Source of the DNA: Thiopseudomonas denitrificans
Lineage (GTDB): Bacteria; Pseudomonadota; Gammaproteobacteria; Pseudomonadales; Pseudomonadaceae
DNA length: 64,000 nucleotides
Direction: 5' to 3'
Assembly (NCBI RefSeq): GCF_002866065.1
Contig: NZ_LNJZ01000009.1
Coordinates: forward strand, 510,813 to 574,812
Positions 38,802-48,715 of the stretch are shown here, piece after piece; the stretch's first letter is position 1; each line of letters starts with the position of its first letter. Under the pieces are notes generated by a model. The model was not told where the DNA came from. It was given only the letters and a program-made list of their open reading frames with translations, and did not search any database. The translations under genes and the position numbers were made by a program.

Positions 38802-39566
38802 GTGAATCCGCTACACGCCACCCTGATCGCCAAAGCCGGTTACGACAACGGCTTTGAAAATGCTGTTGAGCAGGCTGGGCAGGCAGTAATGCTCAGCTCG
38901 GCGCGGCATACGTCCAGCCTGCGTATTGCCAGCGAGTCGGGCGGCTATCAGGTTGAGGTACTGCTGGGTACACAGGCGCTGCGGCATGAGCTTGAGCGGG
39001 AGTTTGCTGGGGGCGTGCCGCAGGAAACTTTTCAGTGCGCGGATGAATCCCGTCTGCATGCGTTTTTAAGCCGCGCTGCTGCGCTGTCTCGCTCGTTACC
39101 CAGCCAGGCGGCGGATGACTACCAAAACGAACTGGCGGCAGAGCTTGGGCAGCTGCCACAACATTTACATGGCACCGAGGTTGAGCGTCTGGTGCGCCAG
39201 CGTATTGGCCAGGACAAATACCGCAATGCCATGCTGGATTACTGGGATGGTGCCTGTGCAGTAACCGGCATCCACATTCCCGAACTGCTGCGTGCCAGTC
39301 ACGCCAAGCCCTGGGCAGAGTGCGCCAGCGATGCCGAGCGGCTTGATGTGTTCAACGGCTTTTTGCTGGCAGCCCACTTGGACGCGTTGTTTGACCGCTT
39401 TCTGATCAGCTTTGACGCACAAGGCAAAATCATGTTTGCCAATGCCCTGGAGGCTGTGCAGCTGCAGACTATTGGAGTGACGACCGAACTGAATCTGCGC
39501 CGTATCGAGCCACGGCATGAGCCGTATTTGCAGTGGCACAGAAAGCAGTTGGGCAGCCGTCTTTGA
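38802..39566 (+). CDS. HNH endonuclease, effector candidate of the KGGVGR operon
   Basis: 254 residues. The C-terminal HNH domain reads YWDGACAVTGI, ASHAKPW (H167), then FNGFLLAAHLDALFDRFLISFD (H192), the layout of defence-associated HNH nucleases. The N-terminal 110 residues are an unrecognised domain, perhaps for control. The start is the GTG at 38802, 8 bases after AGGAG; the TTG at 38796 is too close to that site. Last gene of the island; probably cuts DNA when the ATPase is triggered (inference). Confidence 0.8.
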   Translation: MNPLHATLIAKAGYDNGFENAVEQAGQAVMLSSARHTSSLRIASESGGYQVEVLLGTQALRHELEREFAGGVPQETFQCADESRLHAFLSRAAALSRSLPSQAADDYQNELAAELGQLPQHLHGTEVERLVRQRIGQDKYRNAMLDYWDGACAVTGIHIPELLRASHAKPWAECASDAERLDVFNGFLLAAHLDALFDRFLISFDAQGKIMFANALEAVQLQTIGVTTELNLRRIEPRHEPYLQWHRKQLGSRL

Positions 39567-39698
39567 GTGCAGTTCAGCGCTTTGGGATCCTGTTGATCAG
39601 GAAAAGCTTTAAGGTCATTTTCGGGGGATCTGGAGTACCTGATGTGGGGGGCACACAGGCGTCACAGAACTGTCACAGAGAGTTTTCGAGAAGTCAGA

Positions 39699-39737
39699 AA
39701 CAAAAAAGGCGAATCAGTAAGTCACTGATTCGCCTTT
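39699..39737 (-). terminator. Terminator of tRNA-fMet, facing the defence island
   Basis: Perfect 14-base arms AAAGGCGAATCAGT and ACTGATTCGCCTTT (39705-39718 and 39724-39737) with a 5-base loop. Read leftward, the stem runs into TTTTTTG. On the + strand it is followed by GTTTTG and may also stop the HNH transcript. Confidence 0.9.
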
Positions 39738-39745
39738 GTTTTGTC

Positions 39746-39822
<77 letters not shown>

Positions 39823-39828
39823 CCGGCC

Positions 39829-39856
39829 ATTATAGGGATTAAATCAGGGCCGTCAA
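39829..39856 (-). promoter_or_regulatory. Sigma70 promoter of tRNA-fMet
   Basis: Leftward TTGACG (39851-39856), 16-base spacer and a perfect TATAAT (39829-39834), 6 bases before the tRNA 5' end, which places the start at or just before the mature end. Confidence 0.85.
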
Positions 39857-39933
39857 GCGCTTTTCCATACCTTTCTGTTATTCACGGGTTTTCTGCTATC
39901 ATGCCCCGCTTTAAGCCATCCATTCTCTTCTCC

Positions 39934-40500
39934 ATGAAAGCGACCCTAAACCCCACCCCCGCCTTCCGCCTGGAAGAGCGCAATCCCGAAGCATTCCGTG
40001 CGGCGACCCGCAAAGCATCAATCCGCATCATTGTGGTCTTTGCGCTGTCGGCAATGCTGTTGTCCACACTTCTGGTCAGTTTTTTCGGAGACAGTGCCGG
40101 CGACAACTTCAAATGGAACCTGACCGGCGTGATCCTGGGCCTGCTGCTGACGGCAGCGCTGGTTGGCGGCCTGTTTCGCAAGCAACAGTGGATGGATGCC
40201 TCGGTATATGGCTGGCGCCTGAAACGCAGCCTGATGAGCATCACCAACCAGATGCACCAGCTGAAGGCTGCCGTGGCCCGGCACGACCCGCAAGCCATGC
40301 TGCTGCTGCGCTTTTATCACCTGGCGCTGCACCAGATGCACCAGCTGGATGGCAACTCCAGCGGGGCCAGCGACCTGGTGCAGGAAATGAACCTGCACGC
40401 CGATGCCATGACTGCCATGCAGCTTGAGCTGGAACAACCCGAACTCAATCCCGACTGGCTTGCCCATCTCAAAAGCCTGCCCGGACAAAAAAATACATGA
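39934..40500 (+). CDS. DUF3087-family membrane protein
   Basis: 188 residues with two N-terminal transmembrane helices (about 26-48 and 62-82) and a helical cytoplasmic part. The opening AFRLEERNPEAFRAATRKAS followed by two helices fits the DUF3087 family of gammaproteobacteria; the function is unknown. I place the start at 39934; an in-frame ATG at 39901 adds 11 residues, and neither has a strong ribosome-binding site. It lies 38 bases upstream of psd. Confidence 0.7.
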   Translation: MKATLNPTPAFRLEERNPEAFRAATRKASIRIIVVFALSAMLLSTLLVSFFGDSAGDNFKWNLTGVILGLLLTAALVGGLFRKQQWMDASVYGWRLKRSLMSITNQMHQLKAAVARHDPQAMLLLRFYHLALHQMHQLDGNSSGASDLVQEMNLHADAMTAMQLELEQPELNPDWLAHLKSLPGQKNT

Positions 40501-40538
40501 CCGGCCCGGCCGGCATTATCTCCTGACAAGGACCAAGC

Positions 40539-41420
40539 ATGACCCTTAGCCAACGCATTTTCATCATCCTGCAATACCTGCTGCCCCACCACACCCTGTC
40601 ACGCCTGATCGGCTGTGTCGCCAACTGTCGGCACAGCGGTTTCAAGAATGCGCTGATCGGCTGGTTCATCAAGCGCTACAACGTCGACATGGGCCAGGCT
40701 GTGCGCCAGCAGCCGGAAGACTATCTGCATTTCAACGATTTTTTCACCCGTACCCTGGTGGACGGCGCACGTCCGGTTGACGACAACAGCGCCAGCATTG
40801 TCAGCCCCGCCGACGGAGCCATCAGTCAGCTCGGTGCCATCGAGCACGGCCGGATCTTCCAGGCCAAGGGCCACGACTACAGCCTGTACGAATTGCTGGG
40901 CGGTGACAGCGAGCGGGCCAAACCTTTCCAGGACGGCCAGTTTGCCACCATTTACCTGTCGCCCCGGGATTACCACCGGGTACACATGCCGCTGGCCGGC
41001 ACCCTGAAAGAGATGGTGTATGTGCCGGGCAAGCTGTTTTCCGTCAACCGGACCACGGCAGAGAACGTGCCCGCCCTGTTTGCCCGCAACGAACGGGTAG
41101 TTTGCATTTTTGACACGGCAGCCGGCCCCATGGCCGTGGTACTGGTGGGTGCCATGATTGTCGCCAGCATCGAAACCGCCTGGGCCGGCGAAGTGGCACC
41201 GGCCCGTCGCCGCCTGCAAGTCCATGACTACAGCGAGGCCGGCCGCCAGCCGGTCAGCCTGGCCAAGGGCGAGGAGATGGGGCTGTTCAAGCTGGGTTCC
41301 ACCGCCATCGTCCTGTTTGGCCCGGAGGTTGCTTCCTGGAGTGAAACCCTGCAGGAGGGGTCGGCCGTCAGCATGGGGCAGGCCATGGGCCAGCTGCACG
41401 CTGCCGTAACCGGGGCCTGA
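40539..41420 (+). CDS. psd: Phosphatidylserine decarboxylase proenzyme
   Basis: Inner-membrane enzyme that makes phosphatidylethanolamine. The LGST self-cleavage site is present (S254 becomes the pyruvoyl group), with the upstream SPADGAISQLG and YHRVHMPLAG motifs of the catalytic core. Length is 293 residues. Neighbouring fimX two genes on is the P. aeruginosa arrangement. Confidence 0.96.
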   Translation: MTLSQRIFIILQYLLPHHTLSRLIGCVANCRHSGFKNALIGWFIKRYNVDMGQAVRQQPEDYLHFNDFFTRTLVDGARPVDDNSASIVSPADGAISQLGAIEHGRIFQAKGHDYSLYELLGGDSERAKPFQDGQFATIYLSPRDYHRVHMPLAGTLKEMVYVPGKLFSVNRTTAENVPALFARNERVVCIFDTAAGPMAVVLVGAMIVASIETAWAGEVAPARRRLQVHDYSEAGRQPVSLAKGEEMGLFKLGSTAIVLFGPEVASWSETLQEGSAVSMGQAMGQLHAAVTGA

Positions 41421-41598
41421 TGATTGCCATTGTCTGGCAACAGGTTTCTGTCGATCCTGGCACCATGCCCGCTACCGGAGCGGACAAACAGGGCCCGCGT
41501 TGATATGCCTGGCAATAAACCGGAGCATGTCTGTGCACGAAGATGGCGTTTTGCCTTAAACTGGTGATCAACCGAATCTGGAAGAGGCGGTTCCGACC

Positions 41599-43440
41599 AT
41601 GAATCAACAATCCGCGCTGGTATCACAAGGTGCCGCTCCGGCTGCCGTTACGCGCCAGCTGTCGTTTTGCAAAACGACAGCACGTGACCTGGCCGCCTGG
41701 TTGCGCAGCTTGCCCAAAGCCAATACTGGCGAATATTCCCGCCAGCTCTATATGGCCCTGAACGAACTGAGCCGTCTGCAGGCGGCTCCGGAGCTGCGTA
41801 TCCAGTTACTGGAGCAGCTGCGCCCGGAAGTTGCCCTGATCACCAAGCAGCTGGAAACAAACCATCTACTCAACAGCGTGATTCTCAACGCCCGCGCCAA
41901 CAAGGTCGCCACGCTGTGCCATACCCTGCAGAACCACCTGACCAGCGGCTACAAGCAGGCCGCGGCAGACCTGCAGGGTAAAAAAAGCGGCCTGCTGGCG
42001 CTTGCCATTCAGCGCACCCTGCACGGGTTGTTTACCTCCCTGGCCCGCGCCCACCTGACCTACCGCAATGTACCCCGGGGGCTCTGGTTTGAAGCCCACC
42101 AGATGTACCGCCTGACAGCCCATTACGGCCTGCAGAAACAGAAAGTCAAGGACCCGCTACTGAGCCCGGGCGAGGAGCTGACGCTGGAGCAGGCCTACTG
42201 CTGCTCACTGTTGCTGGGCTGCGCCCCGGCCAACCAGATGCGCCAGTCCGACATCAAGACGCTGGTGGATGCCCTGCCCCGCTGGAGCCGGCTGGCCATC
42301 CTGCAGGATATTGAACAAGCGGATTCGCTGTTTGCCGTTGCGTTGACAACCGATACGGTTCCGCGTTACCGGGCGCTACTGAACCTTGCCGGTCGCAGCC
42401 ATATCCTGGGGTTAAACACCAGCCGCCTGACGGATGCCATCCTGACAACCCTGTCGGCCCGGCAGCCCGACAGCGAACAACAACCCAGCCCGCTGATTGA
42501 CCCAGGAGTATCTTCTTCACTGCTGCAACTGCTGGCATGTGCCTGGGGCAACATTGCCAAGCGTGGTTTCCCGCGCACCACCTCCACCGAAACACTCCAG
42601 CTGGTGCTGGGCATGAGCTCGGTTCACTATCAGCTATCGGGCAACACGCCCTTTGAAGAAACCCTCAACCTGCCGGCGGCAACGACCACTCTCGAATTGT
42701 CCACTGACACTGGCGGCATTGAGCAGGACATCTGGGCGCAAGCGGCTGACGTGCTCCCTGACGGCACATCATTCAATGGCGAGATCCACTATATTCCGCC
42801 CAAGAAACAGGCCGAGCTGGCGCGCGAAGAGGAAGAACAGACCAGAGAGAAGCTCCGCCAGCACAATGCAGCGCTGTATCCGGTCCTGGAAGCCCGCATT
42901 GTCAACCGGAGCCCCGGCGGTTATTGCCTGGAATGGCCGGTGCAGGCCCCCGCCAACCTGCAAACCGGCGATATTCTTGCCGTGCGCAAGGACGCTTCAC
43001 ATGACTGGTCGGTTGCCACCATTCGCTGGATTCGCCAGAACGACCAGACCGGAGCACAAATCGGCGTCGAGATCATGGCACATCGTGCCGCGCCCTGCGC
43101 TGCCCGGCTGCTGCGCTCGGGCAAGGCGGCCAGCGACTATTTACGCGCCCTGCAAGTGCCCGCAATCAGCGGCATAGCACGCCCGGCCCAGATCATTACT
43201 GCCAGAATTCCTTTCCGGGAAGGCTGCACCGTCACACTGAACACCCTGGGAGAAGAGACCCGGATCATCCTCGGCCGGCAGGTAGAGCAAACTGCCAGCT
43301 GCAGCCTGTTCGAATATGTTACGGTCAAGGCGGCAACGAAAAACCAAAGTCCGGCGACGGCAAGTCCTGCACCTGGTGCCGGTGATCATGCTAAAGTGAA
43401 CGACCCCGAGGATTTCACCTCCCTGTGGGATCATTTATAA
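41599..43440 (+). CDS. PilZ-like protein between psd and fimX
   Basis: 613 residues. The N-terminal 400 residues are helical without motifs I recognise. After a charged coiled stretch (ELAREEEEQTREKLRQH) comes a C-terminal PilZ-like beta domain with NRSPGGYCLEW, matching the D/NxSxxG half of the c-di-GMP motif; the RxxxR half is not apparent, so ligand binding is uncertain. The locus corresponds to the uncharacterised gene next to fimX in Pseudomonas. A part in c-di-GMP-linked pilus or surface behaviour is inferred from this context. Confidence 0.6.
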   Translation: MNQQSALVSQGAAPAAVTRQLSFCKTTARDLAAWLRSLPKANTGEYSRQLYMALNELSRLQAAPELRIQLLEQLRPEVALITKQLETNHLLNSVILNARANKVATLCHTLQNHLTSGYKQAAADLQGKKSGLLALAIQRTLHGLFTSLARAHLTYRNVPRGLWFEAHQMYRLTAHYGLQKQKVKDPLLSPGEELTLEQAYCCSLLLGCAPANQMRQSDIKTLVDALPRWSRLAILQDIEQADSLFAVALTTDTVPRYRALLNLAGRSHILGLNTSRLTDAILTTLSARQPDSEQQPSPLIDPGVSSSLLQLLACAWGNIAKRGFPRTTSTETLQLVLGMSSVHYQLSGNTPFEETLNLPAATTTLELSTDTGGIEQDIWAQAADVLPDGTSFNGEIHYIPPKKQAELAREEEEQTREKLRQHNAALYPVLEARIVNRSPGGYCLEWPVQAPANLQTGDILAVRKDASHDWSVATIRWIRQNDQTGAQIGVEIMAHRAAPCAARLLRSGKAASDYLRALQVPAISGIARPAQIITARIPFREGCTVTLNTLGEETRIILGRQVEQTASCSLFEYVTVKAATKNQSPATASPAPGAGDHAKVNDPEDFTSLWDHL

Positions 43441-43558
43441 CCCAGATTCTAGAGACGGCCACAGCACAGCAGGCCCGGCAATGACAGGGGCAAACCGGCA
43501 CACGCCACTGCACCTGTTGCTTGCCATGCGGCCTGGCTGTGATGTGCAAACGGTATTT

Positions 43559-45625
43559 ATGGCTATTGAACGCAAAGCGGTACGACTACTGATTCTTGAA
43601 GACTCGCAAAACGAGGCCGAACGCATTGTCAGCCTGTTTCGCAACGCCGGCCTGCCCACCCGGGTACACCGGGCGGGCAATCCGGAGTCCCTGTCGGAGG
43701 CCCTGGGCAAGCCCTGGGACCTGTGCATTGCAGCGTTCGACTGCGAACTGTTGCCACCATTGACCGCCATGCGCATGCTGCAGAAAACCGAGCGCGACCT
43801 GTCTTTTATCCAGATCGTCGCCGAGCCCGACTCCGACCTGATAGTCGAAGCGCTGCAACAGGGCGCCCAGGATGCCGTTCCCCGCGGCGAAGACCAGCAC
43901 CTGCTGATGGTGGCGCAGCGCGAACTGACCAGCCTGCAGGAACGCCGTGCGCGTCGCGCGGCAGAAGCGGCCTTGCACGAAGCTGAAAAACGTTGCCAAT
44001 TGCTGCTCGACAGCTCGATCGATGCCATTGCCTATGTGCATGACGGCATGCATATCTATGCCAACCGCGCCTACCTCAAGCTGTTCGGTTATCGCTGTCC
44101 GGACGATCTGGAAGGCACCCCCATGACCGACCTGATCGCACCCGGCGACCAGGCCGGCTTCAAGGATTTCCTGCGCAACTACCGCAGCGAAACCGATTCG
44201 GCAGACTTCCAGTGCAGCGGTATCAACACCAGCGACGAGAGCTTTGATGCCAAAATCAGCTTTTCGCCGGCCATGTACGATGGTGAGCCCTGCGTCCAGG
44301 TCGTGATCCGCACCGACAGCGACAACGCTGAACTGGAACAGAAACTCAAGGCCATCAGCAGCCAGGATCTGGCCACCGGCCTGTTCAACCGCCAGCGTTT
44401 TCTCGAACTGCTGAGTGCAGCCAGCGAGCGTGCGGTCAATGGCGGCGAGAGCGCCAGCCTGGCCTATATCAAGATCGACAACTACAACCGGTTGACCACC
44501 GAACTCGGCATTGCCGGCATTGATCTGCTGCTGGCTGATCTGGCACAAACCGTCCGCCAGGGCCTGAGCAAGGACACCCAGCTGGCACGTCTGGCCGACA
44601 ACGTTTTCTGTGCCCTCAAATCAGGCGCATCACCCGAACAGCATCAACCGGAGCTGGCGGAATTACTGAAAACTGTAGCCGGCAAACTGTTTGAAATTTC
44701 CGGTCGTACCGCACAAACCACCCTGTCCATTGGCGTGGCCGCCATCAGCGAAAAAACCGGAAAACCGGCCGATGCCCTGGACCGTGCACGGCGCAGCAGC
44801 GAAGAAGACAGCGCAGGCAATCACCTGCACGTGCACAACCCGGCAGACGAACTGGCTGCCTCGGCCAACCGCAGCAATATCACCGCTATGATTCAGCACG
44901 CGCTGGAAACCAATGGTTTCCGTCTGCTGTTCCAGCCCGTGATCAGCCTGCGGGGTGATCATGACGAGCTGTACGAGGTGCTGTTGCGCCTGGTCACTCC
45001 GCAAGGCGAAGAGGTACCACCGAACGACTTCCTGAACGCCGCGATCAGCGCCGGTCTGGCCGAGAAAATCGACCGCTGGGTGTTGCTCAACGCCATCAAG
45101 CTGCTAACCCAGCACCGCGCCAAGGGGCACAAGACCACCTTGTTCGTACACCTGTCCAGTGCCAGCCTGCAGGACATGTCGCTGCTTGCCTGGCTGGCCA
45201 TGGCGCTCAAGGCCGCCCGGCTGCCCGCCGACTCGCTGATCCTGCAGATCCGTGAAACCGACGCCATCACCCATCTCAAACAGGCCAAGGAACTGGTCGA
45301 CGGCCTGCGCGACCTGCACTGCCAGATCGCACTGGGCCAGTTTGGCTGCGCGGTCAACCCGTTCAACACCCTGAACCATCTGAATGTCGACTATGTGAAA
45401 ATCGACGGCTCCTTCACTGGCGAGCTGCACGAGCAGGCCAACCAGGATGCGCTCAAGGAAATACTGGCCGCCCTGCATGCGCAGGCCAAACAGACCATCG
45501 TGCCTTTCGTGGAAAGTGCCAGCATCCTGTCAGTACTCTGGCAGGCAGGCGTCAACTACATCCAGGGGCACTACCTGCAAGGCCCCAGCACCGCCATGGA
45601 CTATGACTTCGGCGCCAACAACTGA
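43559..45625 (+). CDS. fimX: c-di-GMP receptor FimX (type IV pilus regulator)
   Basis: 688 residues with REC-like (1-125), PAS (about 145-260), degenerate GGDEF (about 265-420) and degenerate EAL (about 430-685) domains. The GGDEF site reads LADNVF (345-350) and the EAL site reads EVL (473-475), so neither cyclase nor phosphodiesterase activity is expected; P. aeruginosa FimX binds c-di-GMP through its EVL domain and promotes pilus assembly at the pole. The start at 43559 gives MAIERKAVRLLILEDSQNEAER, nearly the known FimX N-terminus; the frame is open upstream to 43481. Confidence 0.9.
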   Translation: MAIERKAVRLLILEDSQNEAERIVSLFRNAGLPTRVHRAGNPESLSEALGKPWDLCIAAFDCELLPPLTAMRMLQKTERDLSFIQIVAEPDSDLIVEALQQGAQDAVPRGEDQHLLMVAQRELTSLQERRARRAAEAALHEAEKRCQLLLDSSIDAIAYVHDGMHIYANRAYLKLFGYRCPDDLEGTPMTDLIAPGDQAGFKDFLRNYRSETDSADFQCSGINTSDESFDAKISFSPAMYDGEPCVQVVIRTDSDNAELEQKLKAISSQDLATGLFNRQRFLELLSAASERAVNGGESASLAYIKIDNYNRLTTELGIAGIDLLLADLAQTVRQGLSKDTQLARLADNVFCALKSGASPEQHQPELAELLKTVAGKLFEISGRTAQTTLSIGVAAISEKTGKPADALDRARRSSEEDSAGNHLHVHNPADELAASANRSNITAMIQHALETNGFRLLFQPVISLRGDHDELYEVLLRLVTPQGEEVPPNDFLNAAISAGLAEKIDRWVLLNAIKLLTQHRAKGHKTTLFVHLSSASLQDMSLLAWLAMALKAARLPADSLILQIRETDAITHLKQAKELVDGLRDLHCQIALGQFGCAVNPFNTLNHLNVDYVKIDGSFTGELHEQANQDALKEILAALHAQAKQTIVPFVESASILSVLWQAGVNYIQGHYLQGPSTAMDYDFGANN

Positions 45626-45682
45626 TCCCGCCCATGGCAGCCGCACCCCGCGCCTGCCATGCCCGCACTTATCGAGGTTTGC

Positions 45683-46681
45683 ATGCCCGCTTTGAACATT
45701 GGCACTGTCCGGCTGGCCAACAACCTGATTCTGGCCCCCATGGCCGGCATCAGCGACCGTCCGTTTCGTGAACTGTGCCGTCACTTTGGTGCCGGCATGG
45801 CAGTCGCTGAAATGGTTACCAGTGACACCCGCCTGTGGGACAGCCGCAAATCCAGCCTGCGCCTGGTCAACGATGATGACCAGGAACCACGCTCGATCCA
45901 GATTGCCGGCTCCGAGCCGGAACAGATGGCCGAGGCTGCACGCGGCTGTGTCGCACTGGGCGCGCAGATCATCGATATCAACATGGGGTGCCCGGCCAAG
46001 AAAGTCTGCAACAAGGCTGCCGGCTCGGCATTGCTGAAAGACGAACTGCTGGTTGCGCAAATCCTGCACGCCGTTGTCACTGCGGTGACGGTGCCGGTCA
46101 CCCTGAAGATCCGTACCGGCTGGGATACGGAAAACCGCAACGCACTGCGCATCGCCCGCATTGCCGAACAGGAAGGCATACAGGCGCTGGCCATCCATGG
46201 CCGCACCCGTGCCGAACGTTTTAACGGTGTTGCCGAATACGACACCATCGCTGCCGTCAAACAGGCCATCGGCATCCCCGTGCTGGCCAATGGCGACATC
46301 GACAGCCCGCAAAAAGCCCGCTTTGTACTGGAGCACACCGGCGCGGATGGCCTGCTGATCGGCCGTGCTGCACGGGGCCGGCCATGGCTTTTCCGCGAGA
46401 TGGGACACTATCTGGCCAGCGGCGAGTTGCTGCCACCGCTACCGCTGGGCGAAATGCAAGAGACCCTGACGCTGCATCTTGCTAGAATGCACGCTTTCTA
46501 TGGCCCGGTCATGGGCGTGCGCATTGCACGCAAACACCTGGCCTGGTACCTGCAATGGTTACCTGATACCGGCGCATTTCGCAGCCGCTTCAACAGCCTC
46601 GACAATTCCGGTCTGCAATTGCAGGCCGTCAATGAGCTGTTCGAGCGCTTGCATGCGCAAGGCATTGAACATGCAGCATGA
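45683..46681 (+). CDS. dusB: tRNA-dihydrouridine synthase B
   Basis: FMN enzyme that reduces a uridine in the tRNA D-loop. LAPMAGISDRPFR at the N-terminus, the catalytic cysteine in MGCPAKKVCNKAAGSALL, and the phosphate-binding ANGDI and GADGLLIGRAARGRPW motifs are intact in 332 residues. The start at 45683 has GAGG 6 bases upstream; an in-frame ATG at 45659 lacks one. The dusB-fis pair is a conserved operon. Confidence 0.95.
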   Translation: MPALNIGTVRLANNLILAPMAGISDRPFRELCRHFGAGMAVAEMVTSDTRLWDSRKSSLRLVNDDDQEPRSIQIAGSEPEQMAEAARGCVALGAQIIDINMGCPAKKVCNKAAGSALLKDELLVAQILHAVVTAVTVPVTLKIRTGWDTENRNALRIARIAEQEGIQALAIHGRTRAERFNGVAEYDTIAAVKQAIGIPVLANGDIDSPQKARFVLEHTGADGLLIGRAARGRPWLFREMGHYLASGELLPPLPLGEMQETLTLHLARMHAFYGPVMGVRIARKHLAWYLQWLPDTGAFRSRFNSLDNSGLQLQAVNELFERLHAQGIEHAA

Positions 46682-46697
46682 ACACCGCCAGTAAACT

Positions 46698-46985
46698 ATG
46701 GATACAAAAATCGTGAGTCTACATTCAAACCGCCCGGCGAGCGCGGCCACCGGCCAGCCGTTGAGCTTGCGTACCTGTGTGGAAATGACCCTGCACAACT
46801 ACTTCACGCATCTGGATGGCACCGAGGTAACCAACGTTTACCAGCTGGTCCTCAATGAAGTGGAAGCCCCCCTGCTGGCCACCGTCCTGCAATACACCGG
46901 CGGCAACCAGAGCAAGGCCGCAGAGATCCTCGGCCTGAACCGTGGCACCCTGCGCAAGAAACTCAAAGAACACAACCTCTTGTAA
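46698..46985 (+). CDS. fis: DNA-binding protein Fis
   Basis: 95-residue nucleoid protein and growth-phase regulator. The C-terminal helix-turn-helix NQSKAAEILGLNRGTLRKKL is typical. It is 16 bases downstream of dusB, as in other gammaproteobacteria, and upstream of purH. Confidence 0.96.
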   Translation: MDTKIVSLHSNRPASAATGQPLSLRTCVEMTLHNYFTHLDGTEVTNVYQLVLNEVEAPLLATVLQYTGGNQSKAAEILGLNRGTLRKKLKEHNLL

Positions 46986-47028
46986 CTCTGTAGCTGCTCC
47001 GCGCAGCTGATTCAACCTGGAAAACCTG

Positions 47029-48636
47029 ATGACTGACCAAACTGCCAAGACCCCCGTGCGCCGCGCGCTGATTAGCGTTTCCGACAAAAACGGCGTCGTC
47101 GACTTTGCCCGCGCCCTGAATCAACTGGGCGTGGAAATCCTCTCCACCGGCGGCACCTTCAAGCTGCTGTGCGACAACGGCATTCCCGCCGTGGAAGTGG
47201 CCGACTACACTGGCTTTGCCGAGATGATGGACGGCCGGGTCAAGACCCTGCATCCGAAAATCCACGGCGGCATCCTCGGTCGCCGCGACATCGACGGTGC
47301 AGTGATGGAGCAGCACGGCATCAAGCCGATCGATCTGGTGGCGGTCAACCTGTACCCGTTTGCCGCGACCGTGGCCAAAGACGGTTGCACCCTGCCCGAC
47401 GCCATCGAGAACATCGACATCGGCGGCCCGACCATGGTGCGTAGCGCGGCGAAAAACCACAAAGACGTAGCCATCGTGGTCAATACTGCCGACTACGACG
47501 GCATTATTGCCGCCCTGAAAGACGGCGGCCTGAGCTACGCCCAGCGCTTCAGCCTGGCGCTGAAAGCCTTTGAGCACACCGCCGCCTACGACGGCATGAT
47601 TGCCAACTATCTGGGCACCATCGACCAGCAAGCGCAAACCCTGTCCACCGAAGGCCGCAGCCTGTTCCCGCAGACCTTCAACAGCCAGTTCATCAAGGCG
47701 CAGGACATGCGCTACGGCGAAAACCCGCACCAGAACGCCGCCTTCTACGTGGAAGCCAACCCGGTCGAAGCCAGCGTTGCCACTGCGGTACAGATTCAGG
47801 GCAAGGAGTTGTCATTCAATAACGTGGCCGACACCGACGCCGCGCTGGAATGCGTGAAAAGCTTCGTCAAACCGGCCTGCGTCATCGTCAAGCACGCCAA
47901 CCCCTGCGGCGTGGCCGTGGTGCCGGAAAATGAAGGCGGCATCCGCAAGGCCTATGACCTGGCCTACGCCACCGACAGCGAATCCGCCTTTGGCGGCATC
48001 ATCGCCTTTAACCGCGAGCTGGACGGCGAAACCGCGCAAGCAATTGTCGAGCGCCAGTTTGTCGAGGTCATCATTGCCCCGTCAATTTCCGCCGCCGCCC
48101 GCGAAGTGGTCAGCGCCAAGGCCAATGTGCGCCTGCTGGAATGCGGCCAGTGGGACGCGCAGCGCGCCGCCGGCTGGGACTTCAAGCGAGTCAACGGTGG
48201 CCTGCTGGTACAGAGCCGCGATATCGGCATGATCACCGCAGACGACTTGAAAGTGGTCACGCAACGCGCCCCGACCGAAGCGGAAATCCACGACCTGATC
48301 TTTGCCTGGAAAGTGGCCAAGTTCGTCAAGTCCAACGCCATTGTCTACGCCAAAAACCGTCAAACCGTTGGCGTTGGTGCCGGCCAGATGAGCCGCGTCA
48401 ACTCCGCGCGCATTGCCGCCATCAAGGCCGAACACGCCGGTTTGCAAGTCGAGGGGGCCGTGATGGCGTCCGATGCCTTCTTCCCGTTCCGCGACGGTAT
48501 CGATAATGCGGCCAAGGTTGGCATCCGTGCCGTGATCCAGCCCGGTGGTTCCATGCGTGACGCCGAAGTGATCGCCGCCGCCGACGAGGCCGGCATCGCC
48601 ATGGTATTCACCGGCATGCGCCACTTCCGCCATTAA
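47029..48636 (+). CDS. purH: Bifunctional AICAR transformylase/IMP cyclohydrolase
   Basis: Last two steps of IMP synthesis in one chain of 535 residues. The N-terminal MGS-like cyclohydrolase domain holds [28 protein letters not shown] and [10 protein letters not shown]; the C-terminal transformylase domain holds the catalytic [10 protein letters not shown] and [10 protein letters not shown]. It follows fis and precedes purD by 79 bases, giving a purHD unit that needs PRPP from prs. Confidence 0.97.
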   Translation: MTDQTAKTPVRRALISVSDKNGVVDFARALNQLGVEILSTGGTFKLLCDNGIPAVEVADYTGFAEMMDGRVKTLHPKIHGGILGRRDIDGAVMEQHGIKPIDLVAVNLYPFAATVAKDGCTLPDAIENIDIGGPTMVRSAAKNHKDVAIVVNTADYDGIIAALKDGGLSYAQRFSLALKAFEHTAAYDGMIANYLGTIDQQAQTLSTEGRSLFPQTFNSQFIKAQDMRYGENPHQNAAFYVEANPVEASVATAVQIQGKELSFNNVADTDAALECVKSFVKPACVIVKHANPCGVAVVPENEGGIRKAYDLAYATDSESAFGGIIAFNRELDGETAQAIVERQFVEVIIAPSISAAAREVVSAKANVRLLECGQWDAQRAAGWDFKRVNGGLLVQSRDIGMITADDLKVVTQRAPTEAEIHDLIFAWKVAKFVKSNAIVYAKNRQTVGVGAGQMSRVNSARIAAIKAEHAGLQVEGAVMASDAFFPFRDGIDNAAKVGIRAVIQPGGSMRDAEVIAAADEAGIAMVFTGMRHFRH

Positions 48637-48715
48637 GTACAAACTGACAAGTACAAGCCGGGTGGCGGGCGCAAGCGCCTGTCATTCAGCACTTCCTCCC
48701 TTATGAGGTCATTAC

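Noticed and set aside
43559-45625. Active diguanylate cyclase/phosphodiesterase
   Set aside because: Both catalytic signatures are degenerate (LADNVF, EVL), as in the FimX receptor.
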